A stretch of 64,000 nucleotides of DNA, from NCBI GenBank assembly GCA_029783825.1, contig JAREIK010002670.1, positions 38,853-102,852 on the forward strand, in the 5' to 3' direction. The translations under genes and the position numbers were made by a program. How positions within the stretch are numbered: the first letter of the stretch is position 1; each line of letters opens with the position of its first letter. The notes under the pieces were generated by a model, which saw only the letters and a program-made list of their open reading frames with translations, was not told the origin of the DNA and made no database searches. Origin of the DNA: Sapria himalayana (taxonomy: Eukaryota; Streptophyta; Magnoliopsida; Malpighiales; Rafflesiaceae). Shown here in pieces: positions 1 to 11,800 of this stretch.

Positions 1-3000
1 TTAAAATTATAATGAAAAGAAAATGAGATTTATTATTTTTTATTTAGGGATACTTTTTAATTTAAATTAGATCTGTCCTCACTAATAATTTATTTGTAAT
101 TAATATTTATATAAAATAAACTTATAAATAATTAAAATAAAATTTAAAATTATACTGAATAAAAATTAAAATGAGAATTCTGATTTATTATTAATCTATC
201 TAGTTTAATGGTTTAAATATTTAGAGGTTTTGTCATTTAGAAGTTTAGCAATTTTATGTTTTTATGCATTTAGTGGTTTATAGGTTTAATTTAAACATTG
301 AAATAACAAAAAAATATTTTTGATATTTTTTCACATTTTCAAATGTTATAACCTTTGAAAATATAATAATTTTAAATTTTTTTTTAAAAATGTGAATAAA
401 TTATTTAGTAGTAATAATCATTATAATTATATATAATATAAACTAAATATAAACAATTTTATTCAGAGATATGATATCAATTATCAAAAAATAAATTAAT
501 ATGCTATTATTAATTTGATAGATATACATTAAAATATCAATTAAAAAACTAAAATGATTCAAAAACAATGTCAATTTATTACTAAATAATAATTTTTTTT
601 TTTAGTTTCTGCTTCTTTTAATAAGCTTATATTTTTTTCATGAAAAAAAAAATTATTTAAATTATATATGTATCACTCATAATTTATTTTGTAATTAATA
701 TTTCAATATATTATTTACAATTTATTTAAGGTTTACAGTTTAAAGGTTTAAGTATTAGGGGCTTCGGCATTTAGGAGTTTAGAGATTTATGTGTTTAGGA
801 TTTAATGGTTTATAAGTTTTTATTAAACAATGATAGAACAAAAATTTATTTTTGTTATTTTTTATCATTTTTGAAGGTACCTTTGAACATATAACAATTT
901 TTAAATTTTTTTATATGTGAATACTATATTTAGTTATGATAATCTATAATTATATATCCTGTAAATTCAATATAAACAATTATATTGATAGATATTATAT
1001 TAATGATCAAAAAATAAATTAATAAACTATTATTAATAAGAAAGATTTTATTTAAAATATATTTACAAGATGAAAATTTATTCAAAATCAAAATAAAATA
1101 TATAACTAAATTATAATATTTTTGATGTTTTGCTTCTTTTTATAAGTATATATATTTTTTTTATTAAAAGTAAATTATTTAAATTATATTTTTCTTTTTC
1201 ATAATTTATTTTTAATTTATAAGTCTATAAAAATAAACTAATAAATAATTAAAATGAATATTTAAAACTATAATGAATACAAATAAAATAGAGATTTAAT
1301 ATTTATTATTCAGGATATACTAGTTAATGGTTAAGTATTTAGGTGTTTTGGGGTTTGGTGATTTAAGTGTTTAGGCCTTTAGTGATTTATTAGTTTTTAT
1401 TTACAGAATGAAAAATTTATATATCATATAAATTCAATATAAACAATTTTATAGATAGATATTCTAATAATTATCAAAAAATAAATTAATTATCTATTAT
1501 TAAAATGTTAGATATCAATTAAAATATAATTACAAAACCTAAAATGATTCAGAAACAAAGCAAAATATATTACTATATATAATTTTTGTTTTAAATTTTT
1601 TTTTCTTTTAATAACTTTATCTATATTTTTATGTTGAAAATAATTTATATATATTATATTTGTCTAACTAATAATTTATTTTTTAATTAATATTTATATA
1701 AAAATAAACAAATAAATAATTAAAATGAATATTTAAAATTATAATGAAAAAATAAAAATGAGATTTATTATTTATTATTTAGGATATACCTATTTAAAAA
1801 ATTTATCTATTTAGGGTTTTCGAGATTTTGAAGTTATTGATTTGAGTATTTAGGCATTTAATGGTTTATAGGGTTTATTCAAATAATGAAATAACAAAAA
1901 ATTTATTTATGATATTTTTTCAAATTTTCAAATGTCATAGCATTTGAAAATATAATAATTTTTAAAATTTTTTGAAATGTGAATACAATATTTAGTAATA
2001 ATTATTATTATAACTATATATAATATAAAATAAATATAAAGAATTTTATTCTTAAATATTATATCAATTATTAAAAAATAAATTAATAAACTATTATTAA
2101 TATGATATATATAAATTAAAATATAATTTAAAAGCCTAATATGATTCAAAATCAAAGTAAAATTTAGTACTAAATATAAATTTTTTTTTAGTTTTTGCAT
2201 CATTTTATAATCAAATATTTTTTTTGATGAAAAATATATTATTTGAATTATATTTGTCACTCATAATTTTTTTTGTAATTAATATTTCTATAAATTATTT
2301 AAATTTTATTTATGGTTTACGAGTTTAAAGGTTTAGGTATTTAGGGGCTTTGGGGTTTAGGAGTTTGGAGATTTATGTATTTAGGTATTTAATGGTTTAT
2401 AAGTTTTATTTAAAAATGATATAACAAAAAATTTATTTTTGTTATTTTTTCTCAATTTTTAAGGTTATAACTTTTGAAAATATAACAATTTTTAATTTTT
2501 TTTAATATGTGAATACTATATTTAGTTATGATAATCTTAATCATTATATATCATGTTAATTTAATATAAACAATTAAATTAATAGATATTATATTAATGA
2601 TCAAAAAATAAATTATAAAACTATTATTAATAAGATAGATATTTTTTAAAATATATTTGCAAAACGTAAATTTATTCAAAATCAAAGTAAAATATAAAAC
2701 TTAATAATAATTTTTTTGATGTTTTGCTTCTTTTATAAGTTTATATTTTTTGTTATTAAAAGTAATTTATTTAAATTATATTTTTCTTCCACATAATTTA
2801 TCTTTAATTTATAATTCTATAAAAATAAACTAATAAATAATTAAAATGAATATTTAAAATTATAATGAATACAAATAAAATTGAGATTTATTATTTATTA
2901 TTCAAGATATACTAGTTAATTGTTTAAGTATTTAGGTGTTTTGGGGTTTAGTGATTTAAGTGTTTAGGACTTTATTGATGTATAATTTTTATTTAAAGAA

Positions 3001-4438
3001 TGAAAAAATAAAAAATTAAATTTTTTGATTTTTTTTTTTAATTTTTGAAGATTATAACCTTTGAAAATATAATAATTTTTAATTTTTTTTAAATGTTAAA
3101 ATAATATTTAGTTATAATATTCTTAAAAATTATATATAATATAAACTCAATATAAATAATTTTATTAATATATATTATAATAATGATCAATAAAAAATTA
3201 ATAAACTATTATTAATAAGAATGATATAAATTAAAATATAATTGCAAAAACTAAAATGATTCAAAATCAAAATAAAATATATTACAAAGTAATAAATTTT
3301 TGTTTTTAAAATTTTGCCTCTTTTTATAAGTATATATATTTATTTTGATAAAAAATTAATTATTTAAAATAGATCTGTCTCACTAATAATTTATTTTATA
3401 ATTAATATTTCTATAAAAATAAACTGATAAATAATTAAAATAAAAATTTTAAATTATACTTAATAAAAATTAAAATGAGATTTATGATTTATTATTAATT
3501 TATACCAATTTAATAGTTTAAGTATTTAGAAGTTTATTCATTTATGAGTTAAGCAATTTATGTTTTTAGGCATTTAGTGGTTTATAGGTTTTATTTAAAT
3601 AATAAAATAACAAAAAAAATTCATAGTTTTTTTTTCATTTTCATTGGGTATAACCTTTGAAAATATAATAATATTTAAAATTTTTTGTAATGTGAATATA
3701 ATATTTAGTTATAATAATTTTAATAATTATATATCATATAAATTCAATATAAACAATTTTTTTTATAGATATTATAATAATGATCAAAATTACATTAATA
3801 AACTATTAATAATAAGATTAATTTAATTAAAAAATATTTACAAAACCCAAATTGATTCAAAATTAAAGTAAAAAATATTACTGGATAAAAATTTTTAATT
3901 TTTAAATTTTTACTTCTTTTATAATCGTATATATTTTTTTTGATTAAAAATACATTATTTAAATTATATTTGGCGCACTCATAATTTATTTTGTAATAAA
4001 TATTTCTATAAAAATAAAGTTATAAATAATTAAAATGAATATTTAAAATAATAATAAATTGAAATAAAAATTAGATTTCTTAATTATTATGTAGCATATT
4101 GTAGTTTAATGGTTTATGTATTAAGGCATTACGGGACTTAGGAGTTTACTGATTTAACAATGTATGCATTTAGTGGTTTATAGATTTTATTTAAAAATTA
4201 AAATAACAAAATATTTATTTTTATTATTTTTTGATATTTTCAAAGGTTATAACCTTTGAAAATATAATAATTTTTAAATTTTTTTTAAAAGTGACTTCAC
4301 TATTTAGTTATAATAATCATTATATTTATATATCATATATATTCAATATAAAAATTTTATAGATATATATTCTAATAATGATCAAAAAATAATTTAATAA
4401 TCTATTATAAATAAGATAGATATTAATTAAAATATAAT
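1..4438 (+). repeat. AT-rich complex satellite array, forward orientation, block 1
   Basis: Tandem monomers of about 530-600 bp. Dyad regions appear near 340, 875, 1935, 2465, 3050, 3650 and 4234-4265. Each dyad is followed by an A/T-rich stretch (TATAATAATTTTTAAATTTT-like, then ATTTAGTTATAATAATC), a GATCAAAAAATAAATTAATAA block, a CTAAAATGATTCAAAATCAAA block, and an octamer tract ending GGCATTTAGTGGTTTATAGG. The monomer near 1410 has lost its dyad: text resembling the start of one monomer body runs straight into ATATATCATATAAATTCAAT. The last monomer, near 4130, is the type carrying GGCATTACGGG in its octamer tract. Short open frames here are chance frames in satellite; no gene is seen. Confidence 0.93.
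4234..4265. repeat. 32-bp perfect palindrome, dyad core of the satellite monomer
   Basis: The two arms pair base by base around 4249/4250 with core AAAGGTTATAACCTTT. The symmetry extends eight bases on each side and breaks at 4233/4266. The same perfect 32-bp dyad recurs at 19701-19732, 35467-35498 and 54698-54729 in forward satellite and at 23551-23582 and 32834-32865 in the inverted block. Most other monomers carry the dyad with one to a few mismatches. It is the best conserved landmark of the monomer. Confidence 0.92.
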
Positions 4439-5010
4439 GTTTGGTAATTGTGCTTCCATGGTAGTGAGATTAAAAATAGAAACAACAGAAAACACAAAAA
4501 AACTAGCATTATAATCCCAATTCAGCAAGCATCCACGACAGAATCAAAAACAAGAAAATCAACACCGAAAATAATGTTGTTCGCTAGTCACTCAGTACGA
4601 CTAGCTACATACACCAGAAAACGCTTATGCGTTACAGATTAAAACCAAAATGGAAACGTCTTATAGTATGCAGTACACAGCAGTCGTGAAAATTCACGCA
4701 GAGAGAAGAGAGGGACGATGAACAGTTCCGCGGGTCAAAAACAACCGCCCGTAAAATAAAATTACAAATCGTTTTATAATAAAAAAAACATCCGGTTCAT
4801 TTAACCGCAGTGGGTCGGATCATGGAACGGGTCAGGCTCTGCTCCAAAAATTTCAGCCCGCTGACTGGTCTGTGGGACCTCCATCATTATGTTACTGCTG
4901 CATCCCCAGACTTTTAATATTTTATTTCCTACACTTACATGAAAATATTAAAACAGAAAAACATTTTGTTATACAAATAGATTATTAAATAAAAACAAAT
5001 TACATATACA
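4439..5010. mobile_element. 572-bp unclassified insert in a satellite monomer
   Basis: The satellite is interrupted after AAAATATAAT and resumes at about 5011 with ACATATAATAAAAAATCC. The uninterrupted equivalent is visible near 56245, where AAAATATAAT runs directly into AAAAAATC. The flanking words AAATATAAT (4430-4438) and ACATATAAT (5011-5019) differ by one base and could be a target-site duplication of about 9 bp. The insert has much more GC than the satellite (for example around 4730-4750 and 4790-4900). No terminal inverted repeats, poly-A tail or convincing ORF were found. A 64-codon open frame at 4448-4642 looks accidental. On the minus strand a pyrimidine-rich stretch (CTCTCTTCTCTCTG, about 4700-4715) resembles a plant 5' leader, so a captured gene fragment is possible but unproven. 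Confidence 0.6.
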
Positions 5011-5154
5011 ACATATAATAAAAAATCCTAAGGTGGTTCAGAAGAAATCAAAATAAATTACTATATAATAATTTGTTGTTTTAAAATTTTTTTTTTCTTT
5101 TAAAAAGTTTAACCATATTTTTTTGATGAAAATTAATTTATATAAATAATATTT

Positions 5155-5440
5155 ATCTAACTCATAATTTATTTTTTAATTAATATTTATATAAAAATAA
5201 ACAAATAAATAATTAAAATTAATATTTACAATTATAATGAAAAAAATAATATTGAGATTTAATCTTTATTATTTGGGTATACCAGTCTAATTTAAATTAG
5301 ATCTGTCTCACTAATAATTTATTTTGTAATTAATGTTTCTATAAAAATAAAGTAATAAATAATTAAAATAAAAATTTAAAATTATACTGAATAAAAATTA
5401 AAAAGAGATTTATGAATTATTAATAATGTATACCAGTTTA
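5155..5440 (+). repeat. Internal ~150-bp tandem duplication within a satellite monomer (example)
   Basis: Two versions of one segment follow each other. The first runs from CTCATAATTTATTTT through AGATTTAATCTTTATT to a GGTATACC-like word. The second starts after TTTAAATTAGATCTGTCTCAC and runs through the same landmarks to GTATACCAGTTTAA. The copies are offset by about 150 bp. The first copy type ends in ATAATGAAAAA, the second in ATACTGAATAAAAATTAAAA. The same arrangement recurs near 6490, 18715, 20620, 21960, 39470, 43160, 48830, 50200, 55040, 56380 and 60630, always with the linker TTTAAATTAGATCT or a close variant. Confidence 0.8.
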
Positions 5441-6859
5441 ATATTTTAAGTATTTAGAGGTTTTGTAATTTTTGACTTTATCAATTTATGTTTTTAGGAA
5501 TTTAGTGGTTTATAGGTTTTATTAAAACAATAAAATAACAAAAAACAAATTGGTAATTTTTTCTAATTTTCATATGTTATAACCTTTGAAAATATAATTA
5601 TATTTAAAATTTTTTGAAATGTGAATACTATGTATAGTTATATTAATCATACTAATTATATATCGTATAAATTCAATATAAATAATTTTAATGATAGATA
5701 TTAAAATAATGATCAAAAATTAAATTAATAAACTATTATTAATAAAATTGATATTAATTATAAAATATTTACAAAACCCAAATTGATTCAAATTTAAAGT
5801 AAAAAATATTACTAGATAAAAATTTTTAATTTTAAAAATTTTAGTTCTTTTATAAGCATATATTTTTTTTGATTAAAAATAAATTATTTAAATTATATTT
5901 GTCGCACTCATATTTTATTTTATAATAAATATTTCAATAAAATAAACTTATAAAAAATTAAAATGAATATTTAAAATAATATTAAATTGAAATAAAATTA
6001 GATTTCTTAATTATTACGTAGTATATAGTAGTTTAATGGTTTATGTAGTTAGGCATTATGGGCCTTAGGAGGTAATTGATTTTACTGTGTATGTATTTAG
6101 TGGTTTATAGGTTTTATTTAAAAATTAAAATAACAAAATATTTATTTTTATTATTTTTTGATATTTTCAAAGGTTATAACATTTGAAAATATAATAATAT
6201 TTAAATTTTTTTTAAATGTGAATTCGATATTTAGTTATAATAATCATTATATTTATATATCATATAAATTTAATATAAACAATATTATTGATAAATATTC
6301 TAAAAATGATCAAAAAATAAATTAATAATCTATTATTAATAAGATAGATATCAATTAAAATATAATAAAAAAACATAAAATGATTTAGAAGAAATAAAAA
6401 TATATTACTATTTGATAATTTGTTGTTTTGAATTTTTTTTTCTTTTAAAAAATTTTATCTATATTTTTTTGATGAAAATTCATTTATATAAATTATATTT
6501 GTTAAACTCATAATTTAATTTTTAATTAATATTTATATAAAAATAAACAAATAAATAATTAAAATGAATATTTAAAATTATAATGAAAAAGATAATATTG
6601 AGATTTATTCTTTATTATTTTGGGTATACCAGTCAAATTTAAATTAGATCTATCTCACTAATAATTTATTTTGTGATTAATATTTTTATAAAAATAAACT
6701 GATAAATAATTAAAATAAAGATTTAAAATTATACTGAATAAAATTTAAAATGAGATTTATGAATTATTATTAGTATATACCAGTTTAATATTTTAAGTAT
6801 TTAAAGGTTTTTTCGTTTATGACTTTAGCTATTTATTTTTTTAGACATTTAGTGGTTTA

Positions 6860-9800
6860 TAGGTTTTATTTAAACAATGAAATAACAAAAAAATTATTTT
6901 TGATATTTTTTAACATTTTCAAATGTTATAAACTTTGAAAATATAATAATTTTATAATTTTTTAAAAATCTGAATACAATATTTAGTAATAATAATCATT
7001 ATAATTATATATAATATAAACTAAATATAAACAATTTTATTGATAGATATGATATCAATTATTATAAAATAAATTAATATGCTATTATTAATATGATAGA
7101 TATAAATTAAAATATAATTGCAAAACCTAAAAATATACAAAATCAAAGTAAAATTTATTACTAAATAATAATTTTTTTTAGTTTTTGCTTCTTTTAATAA
7201 GCTTATATTTTTTGATGAAAAATAAATTATTTAAATTATATTTGTATCACTCATAATTTATTTTGTAATAAATATTTTAATAAATTATTAAATTATATTT
7301 AAGGAGGTCGAGTTTAAAGCTTTAAGTATTTAGGGGCTTTTGTGTTTAGGAGTTTTGAGGTTTAAGTGTCTTGGAATTTAGTGGTTTATAAGTGTTATTT
7401 AAATAATGATATAACAAAAAATTTATTTTTATTATTTTTTCTAATTTTTGAAGTTTATAACCTTTGAAAATATAATAATTTCTAAATTTTTTTCAAATGT
7501 AAATATAATATTTAGTTATAATAATCTTAATAATTATAAGTCAATTAAATATAATATAAATAATTACATTGCTAGATATTATAAAAATGATCAAAAAAAA
7601 TTTAATACACTATTATTAATAAGATAGATATTATTTAAAATATATTTGCAAAATCTAAATTTATTCAAATTTAAAGCAAAATATATTACTTAATAATAAT
7701 TTTTTTAATGTTTATCTTTTTTTATAACTTTATATTTTTGTTATTATAAATAAATTATTTAAATTGATTTGTCTTCATAATTTATTTTGTAATTTATAAT
7801 TTTATAATAATAAACTAATAATTAATTAAAATAATTATTTAAAATTATAATGAATATAAATAAAATTGAGATTTATTATTTATTATTCAAGATATATATG
7901 TTTAATGGTTTAAGTATTTAGGTGTTTTGGGGTTTAGTCATTTAACTGTTTATGCATTTGGTGATTTTATCTAATTTTTGAAGTTATAACCTTTGAAAAT
8001 ATAAAAATTTTTAATTTTTTTTAAAAATATGAATATACTATTTAGTTATAATAATCTTGATAATTATATATAATGTAAAATCAATATAAATAATTTTATT
8101 AATAGATATTATAATAATGATCAATAAATAAATTAATAAACTATTATTAATTAGAATGATATAAATTAAAATATAATTTCAAAATCTAAAATTATATAAA
8201 ATTAAATTAAAATAATTTACTAAATAATAATATTTTGTTTTAAAAATTTTGCCTCTTTTTATAATCGTATATTTTTTTTGATGAAAAATGAATTATTTAA
8301 ATTATATCCATCTCACTAATAATTTATTTTGTATTTAATATTTCAATAAAAATAAACTGATAAATAATTAAAACGAATATTTAAAATTATAATGAATACT
8401 AATAAAAATGAGATTTATTATTATTATTTAGAGTATACTAATTTAAAGGCTTATGTATTTATGCGCTTCAGAGTTTAGGAGTTTAGTCATTAATAATTTA
8501 GGTATTTTGTGGTTTATAGATTTTATTTAAAAAATCTAATAACAAAAAATTTATTTTTTTATTTTTTCTTATTTTCAAAGGTTAAAACCTTTGAAAACAT
8601 AATAATTTTTAAATTTTTTTAAAATGTGAAAATATTATTTTGTTATAATAATCTAAATAATTTTATATTATGTTAATTCAATATAAATAATTTTTTTATA
8701 GATATTATGATGATGATAATAAAATAAATTAATAAACTAATATTAATAAGATAGATTTTGAATAAAATTTATTTGCTAAACCTAAAATGATTCAAAATCA
8801 AAGTAAAATATATTAATAAGATAGATATTAAATAAAACTATTATTAATAAGATAAAATATATAGGTTTAAAAGATTGTATTTTTAGGAGTTTTGGGATTT
8901 AAGAATTTAGTGATTTAAGTTTTTGGGCATTCAGTAGATTATAGGTTTTATTAAAAAAATAAAATAACAAAAAAAAATTTGTTTTTTGTTCTTATTTTTG
9001 AAGGATATAACCTTTGAAACTATAACAATTTTTTATTTTTTTTTAAATGTTAATTCTATATTTAGTTATAATCTTAATAATTATATATCATGTAAATTTA
9101 ATATAAGCAATTATATTGATATATATTATAATAATGATCATACAAAAGATTAATAAACAATTATTAATAAGATAAATATTGTTTAAATATATTTACAAAA
9201 CCTAAAATGACTCAAAATCAAAATGAATTATTTTACTAAATATTAATTTTAAAATTTTAAATTTTTGTATCCATTTATAAGCTTATATATTTTTTGATGA
9301 AAAATAAATTATTTAAATTATATTTGTCTCAGCATTAATTTATTTTGTAATTTATATTTCTATAAAAATAAACTAATAAATAATTAAAATGTATATATAT
9401 AATTATAATGATTACTAATAAAAATGAGATTTATGATTAATTATTTACGGTATACCTATTTAATTGTTTAAGTTTATTGTAGGTTTGGGGTTAATGAGTT
9501 TATTGATTTGTATGTTTACACATTTAGGTGTTTATAGGTTTTATTTAATCAATGAAATAACAAAAAATTTATTTTAATGAATTTTCGTGATTTTCAAAGG
9601 TTATAACCTTTGAAAATATAATAATTTTTTTATAGTTCTAAAATATGAATAGAATACTTAGTTATATTAATCTTAATAATTATATTTGATGTAGATTTAA
9701 TATAAAAAATTTTATTAGTATATATTATTTTGATGATCAAAAAATAAATTAATAAACTATTATTAATAAGATAGATATTAATTAAAATATATTTGCAGAA

Positions 9801-11800
9801 CCCAAAATAATTCAAAATCAAAGTAAATTATATTACTATAAAATCTTTAAATTTTTGAAATTTTGTTTATTTTTATAAGCTTATATTTTTTTTCATAAAA
9901 AATAATTTATTTAAATTATATATGTCTCACTCATTATTTATTTTGTAATTAATATTTCTAGAAAAATAAACTAAAAAATAATTAAAATGAATATTTAAAA
10001 TTATAAAGAATACAAATAAAAATGAGATTTATTATTTATTATTTAGGTTATATAGGTTTAATGGTTTAAGTATTTAGGGGGTTTTGGTGTTTAGGAGCCT
10101 AGAGATTTAAATGTTTAGGCATTTAGTGGTTTATAAGTTTTATTTAAATAATAAAATAATATAAAAATTATTTTTTTGAATTTTTATCATTTTTGAAGGT
10201 TATAACCTTTGAAAATATAATAATTTTAAAATTTTTTCAAATGTAAATATACTATTTAGTTATAATAATCTTAATAATTATAAAACATTTAAATTGAATA
10301 TAAGGAATTTTATTGTTATATATTATAAAAATTATCAAATAATAATTAAATAAACTTTTATTAATAAGATTGATAGAAATTAAAATATAATTGCAAAACC
10401 AATATATAATGATTCAAAATCAAAGTAAAATATATTATTAAATAATACTTTTTTGTTTTTAAATTTTTACTTCTTCTTATAAGCTTATATATATATTTTT
10501 TGATTAAAAAAAATTATTAAAATTATATTTGTGTAACTCATTATTTATTTTGTAATTATTATATAAACTAATAAATAATTAAAATAAATATTTAAAATAA
10601 TAATGAATACAAATTAACATGAGATTTATGATTTATTATATGTGGTATACCGGTTTAAAGGTTTCATTTTTTAAGAGTTTTATCGTTTAGGAGTTTATCA
10701 ATTTATGTTTTTAGGCATTTAGTAGTTTATAAGTTTTATTTATATAATAAAAATTAAATTTTTTTTTATTTTTTCTGATTTTCAAAGGTTATAACCATTT
10801 AAAATTTTTTGAAATTTGAATATAATATTTAGTTATAATAATATTAATAATTATATATGATATAAATTCAATATAAATAATTTTATTGATAGATATTATA
10901 ATAATGATCAAACATTAAATTAATAAACTATTAATAATAAAATAGATATTAATTAAAAAATATTTACAAACCCCAAATTGATTCATAATTAAAGTAAAAT
11001 ATATTACTGAATAATAATTTTTAATTTTTAAATTTCACTTCTTTTATAAGCGTATATATATTTTTTGATTAAAAATAAATTATTTAAATTATTTGTGTCG
11101 CACTCATAATTTATTTTATAATAAAAATTTCTAATAGAATAAACTAATAAATAATTAAAGTGAATAATTAAAATAATAATAAATTTAAATAAAAAGTCAA
11201 TGAATTAATTATTAAGTAGTATATAGCGGTTTAATGGTTTATGTATTTAGGCATTACGGGGTTTAGAAGTTTACTTATATAACTGTGTATGGATTTGGTG
11301 GTTTATAGGTTTTATTTAAAAAATAAAATAACTTAAAATTTATTTTATTATTTATTCATATTTCCAAAGGTTATAACCTTTGGAAATATAATAATTTTTA
11401 AATTTTTTTCAAAATTGAATTCAATATTTTGTAATAATAATCATTATATTTATATATCATATAAATTCAATATAACAATTTTATTGATAAATATTCTAAT
11501 AATGATCAAAAAATAAATTAATAAACAATTATTAATAAGATAGATATCAATTAAAATATAATGACAAAATCTAAATTGATTCAGAAGGAGAGAAAAAAAT
11601 ATTACTATATAATAAATTTTAGTTTTTAAATTTTTTATTCTTCTCATAAGTTTAGAAATATTTTTCGATGAAAAATAATTTATATAAATTATCTTTGTCT
11701 AACTCAGTTTATTTTGTAATTAATATTTATATAAAAAATAAACAAATACATAATTAAAATGAATATTTAAAATTATAATGAAAAAAATAATATTGAGATT
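6860..11800 (+). repeat. Higher-order satellite block, first member of a pair ~37.1 kb apart
   Basis: About eight consecutive monomers match those at about 44015-48930 in the same order. The offsets measured at successive landmarks are close to 37.1 kb. Shared private events include a deletion joining GGTGATTTTA to CTAATTTTTGAAG (about 7975 and 45068), and a shortened monomer with repeated TATTAATAAGATAGATATTA text leading into AGGTTTAAAAGATT (about 8800-8880 and 45900-45975). The GGTTAATGAGTTTATTGAT monomer also matches (9490 and 46590). The blocks differ by many point changes and small indels, so the duplication is not recent. Confidence 0.8.
10055..10141 (+). repeat. 8-bp degenerate octamer tract of the satellite monomer (clear example)
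   Basis: Read in eights from 10055, the text gives GGTTTAAT, GGTTTAAG, TATTTAGG, then after one phase slip GTGTTTAG, GAGCCTAG, AGATTTAA, ATGTTTAG, GCATTTAG, TGGTTTAT, AAGTTTTA. Nearly every monomer has an equivalent tract of about ten units just upstream of the dyad, read in satellite orientation. The period is eight, unlike the 7-bp plant telomere repeat, although the unit TTTAGG is telomere-like. Confidence 0.85.

Noticed and set aside
4448..4642. 64-codon ORF in the insert
   Set aside because: Low-complexity composition, no homologous copy in the window to test conservation, and no domain recognised.
9630..9821. Recurring minus-strand ORFs of 60-110 codons with the pattern IYLINNSLLIYFLII (also at 1928, 11450, 13078, 42283, 46713; plus-strand at 23945)
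   Set aside because: They occur at the same place in each monomer and follow satellite orientation, flipping to the plus strand in the inverted block. They differ in start, length and end, have no conserved start or ribosome context, and are simply A/T-rich satellite with few stops.
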